From Ruegeria spongiae (lineage in GTDB: Bacteria > Pseudomonadota > Alphaproteobacteria > Rhodobacterales > Rhodobacteraceae), in contig NZ_JAMFMB010000021.1 in assembly GCF_023502395.1 (NCBI RefSeq), forward strand, positions 1 through 64,000: a stretch of 64,000 nucleotides of DNA. The letters are read 5' to 3'. Each line of letters starts with the position of its first letter. Position 1 is the first letter of the stretch. The notes beneath the pieces were generated by a model. It worked only from the letters and a program-made list of their open reading frames with translations, was not told the DNA's origin and did no database searches. Of the stretch, positions 28,378 through 38,007 are shown in pieces. The position numbers were made by a program, and so were the translations under genes.

Positions 28378-29141
28378 AACGGCTGGACGGCAAAACGGCC
28401 TTGATCACCGGCGCGGCCCGAGGCATCGGGCGCGCCTTCGCCGAGGCCTATCTTGCCGAGGGTGCCAGGGTGGCGATTGCTGATATAGACATCGCCCGCG
28501 CCCGCGAAACCGCCGGTGAGATTGGTGCGATTGCGGTCCATATGGATGTAGCCGATCAGGCCAGCATCGAGGCGGGTGTGGACACGACCATCGCCGAACT
28601 GGGCCATATCGACATCCTGATCAACAATGCCGCCGTGTTCACCGCCGCGCCGATCACCGAGATCACGCGCGCGGATTACACCCGCACCTTCGACATCAAT
28701 GTCGCGGGCACGCTCTTCACGCTGCAGGCGGTCGCCAGGCATATGATCGCGCGCGGGCAGGGCGGCAAGATCATCAACATGGCCTCGCAGGCGGGACGGC
28801 GGGGTGAGCCTCTGGTGGCCGTCTACTGTGCCACCAAGGCCGCTGTGATCAGCCTGACGCAATCGGCGGGGCTCAACCTCATCGACCATGGGATCAACGT
28901 GAACGCCATCGCGCCCGGTGTGGTCGATGGCGAGCATTGGGACGGCGTGGATGCGTTCTTTGCCCGGCATGAGGGCAAGGCACCGGGGCAGAAGAAGCGC
29001 GAGGTCGCTCGGGCCGTGCCTTATGGCCGGATGGGCGTGGCCGAAGATCTAACCGGCATGGCGGTGTTTCTGGCCAGTTCCGAGGCCGACTACATCGTCA
29101 GCCAGTGTTTCAACGTGGATGGCGGGCAATGGATGAACTGA
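28374..29141 (+). CDS. smoS: Sorbitol dehydrogenase (SDR family, L-iditol 2-dehydrogenase)
   Basis: A 255-residue NAD-dependent short-chain dehydrogenase converting sorbitol to fructose. The Rossmann motif is [11 protein letters not shown] (about 12-22). NNAA is present, and the catalytic Y-x3-K is in [10 protein letters not shown] with the serine in [11 protein letters not shown]. The C-terminal NVDGGQWMN matches the Rhodobacter SmoS ending I remember. It is coupled to both neighbours: ATGA with smoK and TGATG with mtlK. Confidence 0.93.
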   Translation: MKRLDGKTALITGAARGIGRAFAEAYLAEGARVAIADIDIARARETAGEIGAIAVHMDVADQASIEAGVDTTIAELGHIDILINNAAVFTAAPITEITRADYTRTFDINVAGTLFTLQAVARHMIARGQGGKIINMASQAGRRGEPLVAVYCATKAAVISLTQSAGLNLIDHGINVNAIAPGVVDGEHWDGVDAFFARHEGKAPGQKKREVARAVPYGRMGVAEDLTGMAVFLASSEADYIVSQCFNVDGGQWMN

Positions 29142-30631
29142 TGAAAGATACGTCTCCCGTACCCGGGCTGAGCCTGGCAACGCTTGCTGGCATGCCGGAC
29201 CATATCGACAGACCGCGCTATGACCGGCGCGACCTCAGCCCCGGCATCGTCCATATCGGGCTTGGCAATTTCCACCGTGCCCATCAGGCGTGGTTTCTGC
29301 ACCGGTTGATGCAACGGGGCGAGGCGCTGGATTGGGCGATCCTCGGTGCGGGCGTGCGGCCCTATGATGCGGCGATGCGAGAGAAGCTGCGCGCGCAGGA
29401 TTGCCTGACGACCCTCATCGAATTGGCCCCCGATAGCCGCGCTGCTGAAATCATCGGCCCGATGATCGACTATCTGCCCATAGAAGACGGGCACGGCGCG
29501 CTTATCCGGGCCATGGCCGATCCCGCGATCCGGATCGTTTCCCTCACGGTGACCGAAGGCGGCTATTTCATCGACGGCGCCACTGGCGGATTCGACGTCA
29601 ATCATCCCGAGATTCAACATGACGCGGCCAATCCGGGCGCACCCAAAACAGCCTTTGGCGCGATGATTGCCGCGCTTGAGATGCGCCGCGCTGCGAACGT
29701 TCCGCCTTTCACCGCGATGAGTTGCGACAATCTGCAAGGCAATGGCCGCATCTTGCGAAACCTGGTCGTCGGGCTTGCCCGATTGAGCGATCCCGAGTTG
29801 GCCCGCTGGATCGACACCGAAGGCGCGTTTCCAAACTCGATGGTCGATTGCATCGTGCCCGCCACCGGTCCCGGCGAGTTGGCGCTCGCACGCGAAATGG
29901 GCGTCGCGGATGCGGTGCCGGTGCCCCATGAGAACTTTCGCCAATGGGTGATCGAAGACAGCTTTGTAATGGGTCGCCCCGATTGGAACACAGCGGGCGC
30001 CACCTTCTCCGAGGACGTGCATCCCTATGAGATGATGAAGATCCGGGTGTTGAACGCCGGACATCAGGTGGTCGCAAATGCGGGCGTGCTGCTGGGTGTC
30101 GAGACCATCGCGGACTGCCTGTCCCATCCGCTGATCAAGGCGCTGTTCCGCAAGGTGGAACGCACAGAGATCGCGCCTTATGCCGCCCCGGTTCCGGGTA
30201 TGACCCCAGAGGCTTATGTCGATCTGGTCGAACACCGTTTCGCCAATCCAGCGATTCGCGACACCACCAGGCGGGTGGCATTCGACGGCTCTTCGCGACA
30301 TCCCGGTTTTGTCTTACCGATCCTGCGCGATGCGCTTGCCGCAAGTGGCCCCATCGACGGGCTGATGCTGGTCGAGGCGCTCTGGGCGCGGATGTGCGCG
30401 GGTACCTGCGAGGATGGAACGGTGATCGAACCGAACGACCCCGCATGGGATCATCTGGTGCCGATCGCAATCCGCGCCAAGGACAGCCCGCAGGTCTGGC
30501 TGCAAGAGACCGGGCTTTATGGCGCGCTCGCAACGGATGCGCGGGTGGTGCGGGCCTTTGAACACTGGCTCACGCTCATTTGGCGGGACGGTGTGCCCGT
30601 GGCGCTAGAATCCTATATTGGGTCCCCCTAG
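29141..30631 (+). CDS. mtlK: Mannitol 2-dehydrogenase
   Basis: A 496-residue long-chain polyol dehydrogenase oxidising mannitol to fructose. The NAD-binding motif is GIVHIGLGNFHRAHQ near residue 36. The catalytic region is MMKIRVLNAGHQ, with the lysine, asparagine and histidine of the family. The start is set at the ATG overlapping the smoS stop (TGATG); an in-frame ATG at 29129 is an alternative. It is the last gene of the operon. The fructokinase/xylulokinase genes that follow in some relatives are absent here. Confidence 0.9.
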   Translation: MKDTSPVPGLSLATLAGMPDHIDRPRYDRRDLSPGIVHIGLGNFHRAHQAWFLHRLMQRGEALDWAILGAGVRPYDAAMREKLRAQDCLTTLIELAPDSRAAEIIGPMIDYLPIEDGHGALIRAMADPAIRIVSLTVTEGGYFIDGATGGFDVNHPEIQHDAANPGAPKTAFGAMIAALEMRRAANVPPFTAMSCDNLQGNGRILRNLVVGLARLSDPELARWIDTEGAFPNSMVDCIVPATGPGELALAREMGVADAVPVPHENFRQWVIEDSFVMGRPDWNTAGATFSEDVHPYEMMKIRVLNAGHQVVANAGVLLGVETIADCLSHPLIKALFRKVERTEIAPYAAPVPGMTPEAYVDLVEHRFANPAIRDTTRRVAFDGSSRHPGFVLPILRDALAASGPIDGLMLVEALWARMCAGTCEDGTVIEPNDPAWDHLVPIAIRAKDSPQVWLQETGLYGALATDARVVRAFEHWLTLIWRDGVPVALESYIGSP

Positions 30632-30636
30632 GGACC
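30621..30636. terminator. Short hairpin at the mtlK stop
   Basis: GGTCCC-CCTA-GGGACC is a perfect 6-bp hairpin embracing the mtlK stop codon, between convergent mtlK and the MFS gene. There is no T-run, so function is uncertain. Confidence 0.35.
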
Positions 30637-30649
30637 ATGAACACATGCG

Positions 30650-31855
30650 TCATTCGTTCACGGCGCTTTGAGTCCAGAGCCGCCGTGCGGCAAGCAGGCT
30701 GAGCGCGCAAATGCCACCAAGCGCGAAAAAACTCGGGGCAGGGCCGAAGCGGGCCAGCAACCAGCCGGTCAGCGGATAGGCCAGCAGCCAGCAGGCATGC
30801 GACAGGGTGAACTGGGCGGCAAACAGCGCCGGGCGGTCCTCGGGCGGGGCAGAGCGGCGCAGCAGGCGGCCCACCGGTGTCATCACCCCCGAATACCCAA
30901 TCCCGATCACGACCCACCCGGCAAGCAGACTGCCCGCCGTCAGACCGGCAAGGGCTGCGATGCTTCCCAGCCCAAGACAGGTTGCGACCGAAAGCAGGGT
31001 ACTGCCCATCATGACAGATCGGTCGGGGCGGTGTTCCAATAGCTGTGGCAGAATCAGTGCCGCCGCCATCGAACCCGCGCCGAAACTTCCCAGCGCCAGC
31101 GCCACCATCGTCTCGCTCAGACCCAGTGTGCTGCGGATCAGGACCACGGTGTTGACCAGAACCATACCGCTCACCATCGCCGCCGACAGGCTCAGCGCCA
31201 ACAGCCCGCGCAGGTGCGGCAGGCTCAGGTAGAGGCGGATGCCGCGCGTGGTGCGGTCCCAGATGCCCCGCCGGATGGCCGGTTTCGGCGAGGGCAGGAC
31301 CAGCGCCCCGATCAACAGCGCCGAGGCGATGAAGCCGACCGTCGTGCCCCAGAACAGCGTGTCGAAACTTACCAGCATCAGCAGTGCTGCTGCCAGGGCC
31401 GGGCTGGCGAGGTTTTCCAGATCATAGGCCAGCCGCGACAGCGACAGCGCGTTGGTATAGTCGCGCTCATCGGGCAGAACGTCCGGGATCGTGGCCTGAA
31501 ACGCGGGTGAAAACCCGGCCGAGGCCGCCTGCAGCACAAAGATCAGCGCATAAATCTGCCAGATCGCGTCGACAAATGGCAGACACAGGGCCGCCGCCGC
31601 CCGCACCAGATCCAGCGCAATCAGCATCTTGCGCCGGTCCAGTTGCTCGGCAAAAGCGGCCGCAATCGGTGCCAGCCCCACATAGGCCAGCATCTTGATG
31701 GTCAGCGCCGTGCCCAGCACCACCCCCGCCTGCGCCCCGGCCAGATCAAAGGCCAGAAGGCTCAGCGCAACGGTGGCAAGACCGGTGCCCAGCAGCGCAA
31801 CCACCTGCGCGGCAAAGAGATTTCGATAGGTCCGGTGGCGCAGAACGCTCAGCAT
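30650..31855 (-). CDS. MFS transporter (enterobactin-exporter-like group)
   Basis: A 401-residue major facilitator with about 12 membrane spans. Motif-like loops include EQLDRRKMLIALDL (loop 2-3) and DVLPDERDYTNALSLSRLAY, which recalls the EntS/drug-efflux group. GGAGCTCTGAC precedes the ATG. It is convergent with the polyol operon and divergent from a small hypothetical gene. Substrate unknown; efflux of a small hydrophobic compound is likely by family. Confidence 0.8.
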   Translation of the reverse strand: MLSVLRHRTYRNLFAAQVVALLGTGLATVALSLLAFDLAGAQAGVVLGTALTIKMLAYVGLAPIAAAFAEQLDRRKMLIALDLVRAAAALCLPFVDAIWQIYALIFVLQAASAGFSPAFQATIPDVLPDERDYTNALSLSRLAYDLENLASPALAAALLMLVSFDTLFWGTTVGFIASALLIGALVLPSPKPAIRRGIWDRTTRGIRLYLSLPHLRGLLALSLSAAMVSGMVLVNTVVLIRSTLGLSETMVALALGSFGAGSMAAALILPQLLEHRPDRSVMMGSTLLSVATCLGLGSIAALAGLTAGSLLAGWVVIGIGYSGVMTPVGRLLRRSAPPEDRPALFAAQFTLSHACWLLAYPLTGWLLARFGPAPSFFALGGICALSLLAARRLWTQSAVNE

Positions 31856-31980
31856 GTCAGAGCTCCGTCAGGGGAAAGTCGTCATGATCGCGTCGGGTCA
31901 TGGCGCAGCCTTATCCGGTCGGTTGCCTATGTCAAACAGGCGCGATCACATGCGGGTCATTGGCTCAAATCCCGGACACA

Positions 31981-32370
31981 ATGGCGCGATACGGTATTTT
32001 CGAACAAAAACGGTTTCCCTATGTCATCAGAATGGAACCGGACTTCAAAATCGAATGGGACGGACCGCGCTCGCGCTACCACGAAACACGCGTACGAGAG
32101 CAGGTTTCCCAGCGGGCGCAGTTTCTTGGCGATCCGTCCTTCCCGCGCGGCTGCAGCTATCTGCGTGTTCCGCTGGTGCCACAGAAACATGATGGTCCGG
32201 GCATCGACTGCCATTGGGACGAGGACCGCCATGTGCTGGTCTGCTTTATGGATCTGGAAGACGGCCCGCTGCCGGAAGAGCTTGAAGCCTTTGTCAGCCC
32301 GAGCGACGAGAGGCCCGAAGAGGTTTCGGCCACGGTTTTTACTCTCGACCGGCCAAGGCGTTTGAATTGA
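31981..32370 (+). CDS. Hypothetical protein, about 129 residues
   Basis: A soluble protein of unknown function with several charged and aromatic residues (EPDFKIEWDGPRSRYHETR, HWDEDRHVLVCFMDLEDG). No signal peptide or membrane span is seen. The start is uncertain: no clear ribosome site precedes the ATG at 31981, and a second ATG at 32032 is possible. The first codons resemble the tail of the dispersed repeat (GGTATTTTxGAACA). It is convergent with the LOG-family gene. Confidence 0.5.
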   Translation: MARYGIFEQKRFPYVIRMEPDFKIEWDGPRSRYHETRVREQVSQRAQFLGDPSFPRGCSYLRVPLVPQKHDGPGIDCHWDEDRHVLVCFMDLEDGPLPEELEAFVSPSDERPEEVSATVFTLDRPRRLN

Positions 32371-32394
32371 ACCCGAGAGGTCGGCCTTCTGGAA

Positions 32395-32946
32395 TCACCC
32401 AAAAGCCTGCCGCAATGCCTCCATCGCCTCGTCCGGGTCAGTGACCCAGGTCAGGAACGCGCCAAGCGACGGGTCGGCGAAGCCCTGCTCGATCGTGCGG
32501 TCTACCAGCGCGCGCAGCGGATCCCAGTAGCCTTCGATATTCATCACCAGGATCGGCTTGTCATGCAGGCCCAACTGCTGCCATGTCAGCGCCTCGAACA
32601 GCTCGTCCAGCGATCCCGGCCCGCCCGGCAGAACCACAACCGCGTCGGCGTTCATGATCATTACCTTCTTGCGCTCATGCATGGTCTCGGTGACCACATA
32701 GGTGGTCAGGTCGGATTTTCCGACCTCGCGCCGCACCAGATGCTCGGGGATGACACCGAACGTGTCGCCGCCGGCAGACTGAGCCGCGCGCGCGACCTCT
32801 CCCATCAGGCCCACATCACCGGCACCATAGACCAGCCGCCAGCCCTCGCGCGCCAGCAATGTGCCGAAGCTGCGGGCGGTCTGCATATAGGCAGGCATTG
32901 CTCCGGACCGTGATCCGCAATACACACAGACGGATTTATTGTTCAT
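32395..32946 (-). CDS. LOG-family phosphoribohydrolase (TIGR00730)
   Basis: A 183-residue Rossmann-fold enzyme of the LOG/YvdD family, which cleaves N6-modified AMP to base and ribose phosphate. VCVYCGSRSG (about 6-15), GAGDVGLMGEVA (41-52, usually GGG) and the catalytic PGGPGSLDELFE (107-118) are seen. The start is the ATG at 32946. The open frame extends to 33627 but the extra part is antisense to the LysM gene and not coding. Confidence 0.87.
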   Translation of the reverse strand: MNNKSVCVYCGSRSGAMPAYMQTARSFGTLLAREGWRLVYGAGDVGLMGEVARAAQSAGGDTFGVIPEHLVRREVGKSDLTTYVVTETMHERKKVMIMNADAVVVLPGGPGSLDELFEALTWQQLGLHDKPILVMNIEGYWDPLRALVDRTIEQGFADPSLGAFLTWVTDPDEAMEALRQAFG

Positions 32947-33075
32947 GGTCGGGCCTTTCGCTGGCAGAATGAGACGATACTGCCTGATAACGGGGCGCGA
33001 GGGCGGGCTCAACATCATGCGCGCATTTCCTGTCGGCGGCGACAGGAACCGGATGGCAAAGACGGAAGGACCGAC

Positions 33076-34452
33076 ATGGCCGAAAATGCTGGCGACAAAG
33101 GATCGGGCAAAGCGACCTGGATCATTGTTGCGGGTGGCGTCGCGGTTGCGGGCGCGGCGGCGATCTATTTTCTGTCTCCGCCGGATCAACCCGCACCGGA
33201 CCCGGCTGTCATTGCCGAGACGGCAACCGGCGCGGTGGCAGAGGATGCTCCGATTGCAACCGCACCCGCCGAGACGGACGCACCCGATACGGACAGCACT
33301 GCCGAGAACGCGCCGGAGGGGCCTGCCAGCCCGGATGATGCTGACATCTCTGCCGATCCTGCCAGTGACGCAGAAAGCGCCGAAGCACCGGTCGCCGTGC
33401 CCGATGATCTCGACGCGCCTGAGCTTGATCTGATCCGGGTCGCCCCGGACGGAGCGACCATTCTGGCCGGGCGCGGGACACCCGGCAGCAAGGTTAAGGT
33501 GCTGGTGGACGGGGATGAGGTGCATGCCTTCGAGGTCGACCAGAGCGGGCAGTTTGCGGCCTTTTTCCCGATTGTTCCGGGGAACGCGCCCCGGACCCTG
33601 ACCTTGCAGACAGAACAGGGCGATCAAAGCACCCTGTCGGACGATTTCCTGATCGCTGCGTCACCCGAGGCAGCGCCCGAGCAGGTGGCCAGCGCCGACC
33701 CGCCCACCGGGCAAGACGCCGAAGGTGATACCGCCGCGCCGCCTGCGCAGACCACTGAGCCCACCGGGACAACCGATGCGCCGTCGCAGACCACCGAGAG
33801 TGCCGATGCCGCCTCCACAGGTGAGGAACGGACAACACCAGAGGCTTCCGGCCCCGAGGCGGAGACCGGCAGTGACGAGACTGTTTCGGCGGAGGTTGCG
33901 CCAGCAGAGGCGCCTGCCATCCTGCGTTCCGGCGAAGAGGGTGTCGAACTGGTGCAATCGCCCCAGCAACAGGACGCCACAGCACCTAGCCTGCAACTGG
34001 ACACGATCGGCTACACCAATCAGGGTCAGGTCGAGCTGACCGGTCGCGCCGCGCCCGGGGCCACGGTGCGGGCCTATCTGGACAATCGTGCGCTGCGGGA
34101 CCTGAGTGTTGGCGAGGATGGCCGCTGGCGTGGCGAGATCGCCGGGATCGACCCCGGCACCTACACGCTGCGCCTCGATGCGCTGGGCAAAGGCGGCAAA
34201 GTGATCGACCGGCTGGAAACCCCGTTCCGGCGGGAAGCGCCCGAACTTCTGGTCGCCTCGGATACTGATGTCGCGACCCAGACCGCAACCATACGCGCCG
34301 TCACCGTCCAGCAGGGCGACACGCTCTGGGCGATATCGCGCGATCGCTATGGCGACGGGGTGTTCTATGTGAAAGTGTTCGACGCGAACCGGGACAGCAT
34401 CCGGAACCCGGATCTGATCTATCCGGGGCAAATCTTCAACCTGCCGGAGTGA
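33076..34452 (+). CDS. Membrane-anchored LysM protein with Ig-like repeats
   Basis: A 458-residue protein. One membrane span near the N-terminus (about 13-33) has a short cytoplasmic head, so the bulk is periplasmic. A long acidic Ala/Pro/Thr/Asp-rich linker is interrupted by two Ig-like beta domains (about 115-195 and 310-390, each with a GxxxPGxxVxxxxDG-like turn). A C-terminal LysM domain (about 410-458: VTVQQGDTLWAISRDRYGDG ... NPDLIYPGQIFNLP) should bind peptidoglycan. The ATG follows GGAAGGACCGAC. A cell-wall-linking role is inferred. Confidence 0.82.
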   Translation: MAENAGDKGSGKATWIIVAGGVAVAGAAAIYFLSPPDQPAPDPAVIAETATGAVAEDAPIATAPAETDAPDTDSTAENAPEGPASPDDADISADPASDAESAEAPVAVPDDLDAPELDLIRVAPDGATILAGRGTPGSKVKVLVDGDEVHAFEVDQSGQFAAFFPIVPGNAPRTLTLQTEQGDQSTLSDDFLIAASPEAAPEQVASADPPTGQDAEGDTAAPPAQTTEPTGTTDAPSQTTESADAASTGEERTTPEASGPEAETGSDETVSAEVAPAEAPAILRSGEEGVELVQSPQQQDATAPSLQLDTIGYTNQGQVELTGRAAPGATVRAYLDNRALRDLSVGEDGRWRGEIAGIDPGTYTLRLDALGKGGKVIDRLETPFRREAPELLVASDTDVATQTATIRAVTVQQGDTLWAISRDRYGDGVFYVKVFDANRDSIRNPDLIYPGQIFNLPE

Positions 34453-34476
34453 TCTCTGGTCCCAGCAGAGCCAGCC

Positions 34477-36303
34477 ATGAAGCCAGCAAGCGCGACCCAG
34501 ACCAAACAGGACATCACCGAGACGGAGCGCCGCTCGGGCTGGCGCACGATCCGCAAGGTGACGCCCTATCTCTGGCCCGAAGACGAGCCCTGGGTCAAAC
34601 GTCGGGTGGTCTGGGCCATGGCGGCGCTGGTATTTGCCAAACTGATCGCGGTTTACACGCCAATCCTCTACCGCAACGCGGTGGACACTCTGGCCGGGGA
34701 TACGCAATCGCAACTGCTGCTGGGCGCGGTGGGGCTGACCGTGGCCTATGGCGTGGCGCGGATGATGACCGTGGGGTTCCAGCAATTGCGCGATGCGCTG
34801 TTTGCCCCGGTGGGCCAACGCGCGCTGAGGGCATTGGCGCTGGAGACGTTCCAGCATATTCACCGCCTGTCGATGCGCTACCACATCACCCGCAAGACCG
34901 GCGGGCTCAGCCGGATCATCGAGCGCGGCGTCAAGGGCGTGGACTTCCTGCTGCGCTTTCTGCTGTTTTCCATCGGTCCGCTGATCCTGGAACTGGTGCT
35001 GGTCGCCATCATCCTGATGTGGCTTTTCGATGTCTGGTATCTGGTCGTCGTTGCCGTCACCATTGGCTTCTACATCTGGTTCACCTTTGCGGTGACCGAA
35101 TGGCGGGTGAAGCTGCGCCGCGAGATGAACGAGCAGGACACCGAGGCCAACCAGCGGGCCATCGACAGCCTGCTGAATTTCGAAACCGTCAAGTATTTCT
35201 CCGCCGAGGAGCGCGAAGCGCTGCGCTATGACCAGTCGATGGGGGCCTATGCGCAAGCCGCTCTCAAGACCGCCTATTCGCTGGCCTTCCTGAATTTCGG
35301 GCAATCCCTGCTGATCACCTGCGGGCTGGTGGGCGTGATGGTGATGGCAGCACTTGGCGTACAAAGCGGCCAACTGACCGTGGGCGATTTCGTGATGGTC
35401 AACGCCTATATGATCCAGATCACCGTGCCGCTCAATTTCCTCGGCACGGTCTATCGTGAGATCCGCCAGTCGCTGGTGGATATGGGCGAGATGTTCGAGC
35501 TGCTGGAACAACCCGCCGAGGTCAGCGACAAGCAGGGCGCCCCCGCGCTTGCAGTGAATGGAGGCGAGATCAGGCTGGAGGATGTGCATTTCGGCTATGA
35601 GGCCGATCGCGAGATCCTCAAAGGCGTCTCGCTTGCGGTGCGTGCCGGACAGACCGTTGCCATAGTCGGTGCCACCGGGTCGGGCAAATCGACCATCGGG
35701 CGGCTGCTGTTCCGGTTCTATGACGTCACGGCGGGCGCGCTGAAGATCGACGGTCAGGATGTGCGCGACGTGACACAACAAAGCCTGCATGAAAATATCG
35801 GCGTGGTGCCGCAGGATACGGTGCTGTTCAACGACACGATCCGCTACAACATCGCCTATGGCCGCGCCGATGCCACCCAGGACGAGGTCGAGGATGCCGC
35901 GCGCGCGGCACAGATCCATGACTTCATCGCGCAACTTCCCGAAGGCTATGAGACCAAAGTGGGCGAACGCGGGCTGAAACTGTCGGGCGGTGAGAAACAG
36001 CGTGTGGGGATCGCCCGCACATTGCTGAAAAACCCGCCCATCCTGTTGCTGGATGAAGCGACCAGCGCGCTCGACACCGAGACCGAGCAGGAGATCAAGG
36101 ATGCGCTGGCCCGCGCCGGTGAGGGGCGCACGGTGATCACCATCGCGCACCGCCTCAGCACCATAGCCGAGGCCGACCGGATCGTGGTTCTGGACGCGGG
36201 AAAGATTGCCGAGCAGGGCACCCATGATGAACTGCTCAGCCACGACGGGCGCTACGCGCAGCTCTGGTCGCGCCAGCAAAGGGACAGCGACGAGGCAGCC
36301 TGA
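34477..36303 (+). CDS. atm1: Atm1/HMT-type ABC exporter (fused membrane and ATPase)
   Basis: A 608-residue half-transporter. The membrane domain (about 45-335) has six spans and the Atm1-like RYHITRKTGGLSRIIERGVKG and NFETVKYFSAEERE motifs. The ATPase domain has Walker A VGATGSGKST near 404-413, the signature KLSGGEKQR, Walker B ILLLDEATSALD and the H-loop ITIAHRLST. Bacterial members export glutathione-linked sulfur or metal conjugates. It follows the LysM gene by 24 bases. Confidence 0.88.
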   Translation: MKPASATQTKQDITETERRSGWRTIRKVTPYLWPEDEPWVKRRVVWAMAALVFAKLIAVYTPILYRNAVDTLAGDTQSQLLLGAVGLTVAYGVARMMTVGFQQLRDALFAPVGQRALRALALETFQHIHRLSMRYHITRKTGGLSRIIERGVKGVDFLLRFLLFSIGPLILELVLVAIILMWLFDVWYLVVVAVTIGFYIWFTFAVTEWRVKLRREMNEQDTEANQRAIDSLLNFETVKYFSAEEREALRYDQSMGAYAQAALKTAYSLAFLNFGQSLLITCGLVGVMVMAALGVQSGQLTVGDFVMVNAYMIQITVPLNFLGTVYREIRQSLVDMGEMFELLEQPAEVSDKQGAPALAVNGGEIRLEDVHFGYEADREILKGVSLAVRAGQTVAIVGATGSGKSTIGRLLFRFYDVTAGALKIDGQDVRDVTQQSLHENIGVVPQDTVLFNDTIRYNIAYGRADATQDEVEDAARAAQIHDFIAQLPEGYETKVGERGLKLSGGEKQRVGIARTLLKNPPILLLDEATSALDTETEQEIKDALARAGEGRTVITIAHRLSTIAEADRIVVLDAGKIAEQGTHDELLSHDGRYAQLWSRQQRDSDEAA

Positions 36304-36410
36304 CATCGGCCGCGTGCGCCGAGTTTCCGCAGGCATTGCGGTTGTATTCCGTCGCATCCGCAGTCTAGATGCGGGTGGAACATACCACTTTGACCAACAG
36401 GACCTCCGCG

Positions 36411-36737
36411 ATGAAAAAACTTCCTCTTCTGGGCGCGATCGCTCTGCTGATTGCAGCCCAGACACCTGCCTATGCCGATGATCTGGAATTCATGCTGGCC
36501 AACGAAAGCAGCGCCGATCTGGTCGAGTTCAACATTTCCAGCGCATCATCAGATGACTGGGAGGAAAACCTGCTTGAGGGCGGATACCTCGCGCCCGGAT
36601 ATGAGTCCGGCGTGCTGATCGCCGACGGGCTCAGCACCTGCATCTACGACCTGCGCGGTGTCTTTGCCGATGGCTCCGAGGTCGAGGATTTCAACCTCAA
36701 TCTCTGCGATCTGGGCGGGTATACGTTCACCGATTGA
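36411..36737 (+). CDS. Small secreted protein, unknown family
   Basis: A 108-residue protein with a clear signal peptide (MKKLPLLGAIALLIAAQTPAYA, cleaved before DD). The mature part is acidic, with SSASSDDWEENLL and a pair of cysteines (STCIYDLRG and LNLCDLGGY) that could form a disulfide. I recognise the pattern as a recurrent small alphaproteobacterial secreted protein but know no function. AGGACC precedes the ATG at 36411. A strong terminator follows. Confidence 0.75.
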   Translation: MKKLPLLGAIALLIAAQTPAYADDLEFMLANESSADLVEFNISSASSDDWEENLLEGGYLAPGYESGVLIADGLSTCIYDLRGVFADGSEVEDFNLNLCDLGGYTFTD

Positions 36738-36770
36738 TCGTCGACCCTGTCACTGAATACCACCCGGACG

Positions 36771-36802
36771 GCTGCGCCAGATAATGGCGCAGCCTTTTTT
36801 TG
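36771..36802 (+). terminator. Rho-independent terminator
   Basis: GGCTGCGCC-(7)-GGCGCAGCC is a perfect 9-bp stem followed by seven T residues, 33 bases after the small secreted protein gene. Confidence 0.93.
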
Positions 36803-36905
36803 CGGCCATGCCCTCTCGTCGACGGGGCGGGGACAGGTTTGAGCGGCACCGATTGCATGTTAGACTGGGTGGAGTTTCGTTTCGGCAATTTGACGAGGTT
36901 CGATC

Positions 36906-37313
36906 ATGTTACCTGTTCTGCGGAATGCTTTGTCCGCATCGGTGTTCGGTGTTGGCATCTTTTTTGCCACCGTTGCCTTTGCCGGTGATCCCATCATCGG
37001 CACATGGAAGACGGAACCGGACCGAAAGGATTTGATTTCCCATATCCAGATCACCGCCTGCGGCGACAAGTTCTGCGGCAAGATCCTCAGCGCCTATGAC
37101 AAATCCGGCAAAGAAGTGCAGACCAAGAATATCGGCAAGAGGTTGTTCTGGGACGTGGCCAGCGAGGGCGGCGGCAAATATGGCGGCGGAGAATTCTGGG
37201 TGCCGCTGGTCAATGTCGAGGCGGTTCCCACCATGGTGCTGGACGGCGATCAGCTGAAGGTCAAGGGATGCAGCCACCATGTCTGCGGACATCAGACCTG
37301 GTCCCGGCTTTGA
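36906..37313 (+). CDS. DUF2147-like secreted protein
   Basis: A 135-residue exported protein. A signal peptide (about 1-26, cleaved near VAFAGD) is followed by DPIIGTWKTEPD, HIQITACGDKFCGKIL and LFWDVASEGGGKYGGGEFWVP, which match the lipocalin-like DUF2147 family. Two cysteine pairs (ACGDKFC and GCSHHVC) may form disulfides. Function unknown. GAGG lies upstream of the ATG. Confidence 0.8.
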   Translation: MLPVLRNALSASVFGVGIFFATVAFAGDPIIGTWKTEPDRKDLISHIQITACGDKFCGKILSAYDKSGKEVQTKNIGKRLFWDVASEGGGKYGGGEFWVPLVNVEAVPTMVLDGDQLKVKGCSHHVCGHQTWSRL

Positions 37314-37452
37314 TCGTTCGGTCAGGCAGGAACGGGCTAGCCAGGAGTTCAGCAACAGGGCCGCTTGGGTTTTATCCTGAATGGCAATGGTGGCGGATGT
37401 TCGCTTTTTTGCGGGACGAAGCGGACTTTCGCTGTGCATGCATCAACGACAG

Positions 37453-38007
37453 CTATCGGTCGTCGCACAACGCTACTCGAATGTCTTCGATCAAAGAACT
37501 GATGTTCAACGGATGCTCCGTTTGGACCTCAACCAGATTGCCTACACCTAGCGGAAACCGGTGTGACCATGTTGCCATCCGCTGAGCAAGTTCGTCGGCG
37601 TCACTTTGTGAATCCAAATGGCCCGGATGTCTTGTTCTGGCAAGAAATCTCTTGAGAGCGACTTTTGGAGAGCACTGACAGACAACTTCGACAATTCGCT
37701 CGTATTCTTGGTCCAGCCAATCCGATGGTGTTCCACTCTCGTCGCTGTCGCCCAGGGAGCGCCAATGTGATACGAGGACAACTGATTCTGATCGCATAGC
37801 CGCATCTTTGAAAGCATGATCGCTTTGTCTACTAAGCTGCTTCCGGTGATCATGAGAACGAACTTCGAAGCACTCATAAAGCTTCTCAAGGAAATCGTCT
37901 TTGTCGTGAAGATCAAAACCTAAATGCTTTGCTATCTCGCGGGCAATTGTCGTTTTGCCACTCGCAGGAAGCCCCGTTACAATCACGCCAATTTTCATAG
38001 ACCGCAT
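37453..38007 (-). CDS. P-loop kinase-like protein (low-GC islet)
   Basis: About 184 residues with Walker A GLPASGKTTIA near the N-terminus, followed by HDKDDFLEKLYE, where the aspartates resemble a kinase substrate/Mg2+ site, and late arginines in RFLARTRHPGH. This fits the adenylylsulfate/zeta-toxin/chloramphenicol-phosphotransferase-like kinase fold. The substrate is unknown. GC content is clearly lower than the flanks, suggesting recent transfer. The ATG at 38007 has AGGGGA close upstream; 37998 (MKIGVIV) or 38025 are alternatives. No antitoxin-like partner gene is visible beside it. Confidence 0.6.
   Translation of the reverse strand: MRSMKIGVIVTGLPASGKTTIAREIAKHLGFDLHDKDDFLEKLYECFEVRSHDHRKQLSRQSDHAFKDAAMRSESVVLVSHWRSLGDSDESGTPSDWLDQEYERIVEVVCQCSPKVALKRFLARTRHPGHLDSQSDADELAQRMATWSHRFPLGVGNLVEVQTEHPLNISSLIEDIRVALCDDR

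Noticed and set aside
32947-33627. N-terminal extension of the LOG-family gene
   Set aside because: The frame is open, but the added part is antisense to the LysM gene and the family starts at the MNNKSVCVYCGS residue encoded at 32946.
33661-36465. 934-residue open frame on the minus strand
   Set aside because: It is antisense to the clearly recognised LysM and Atm1-type genes; long antisense frames are expected at this GC content, and its translation shows no family motif.
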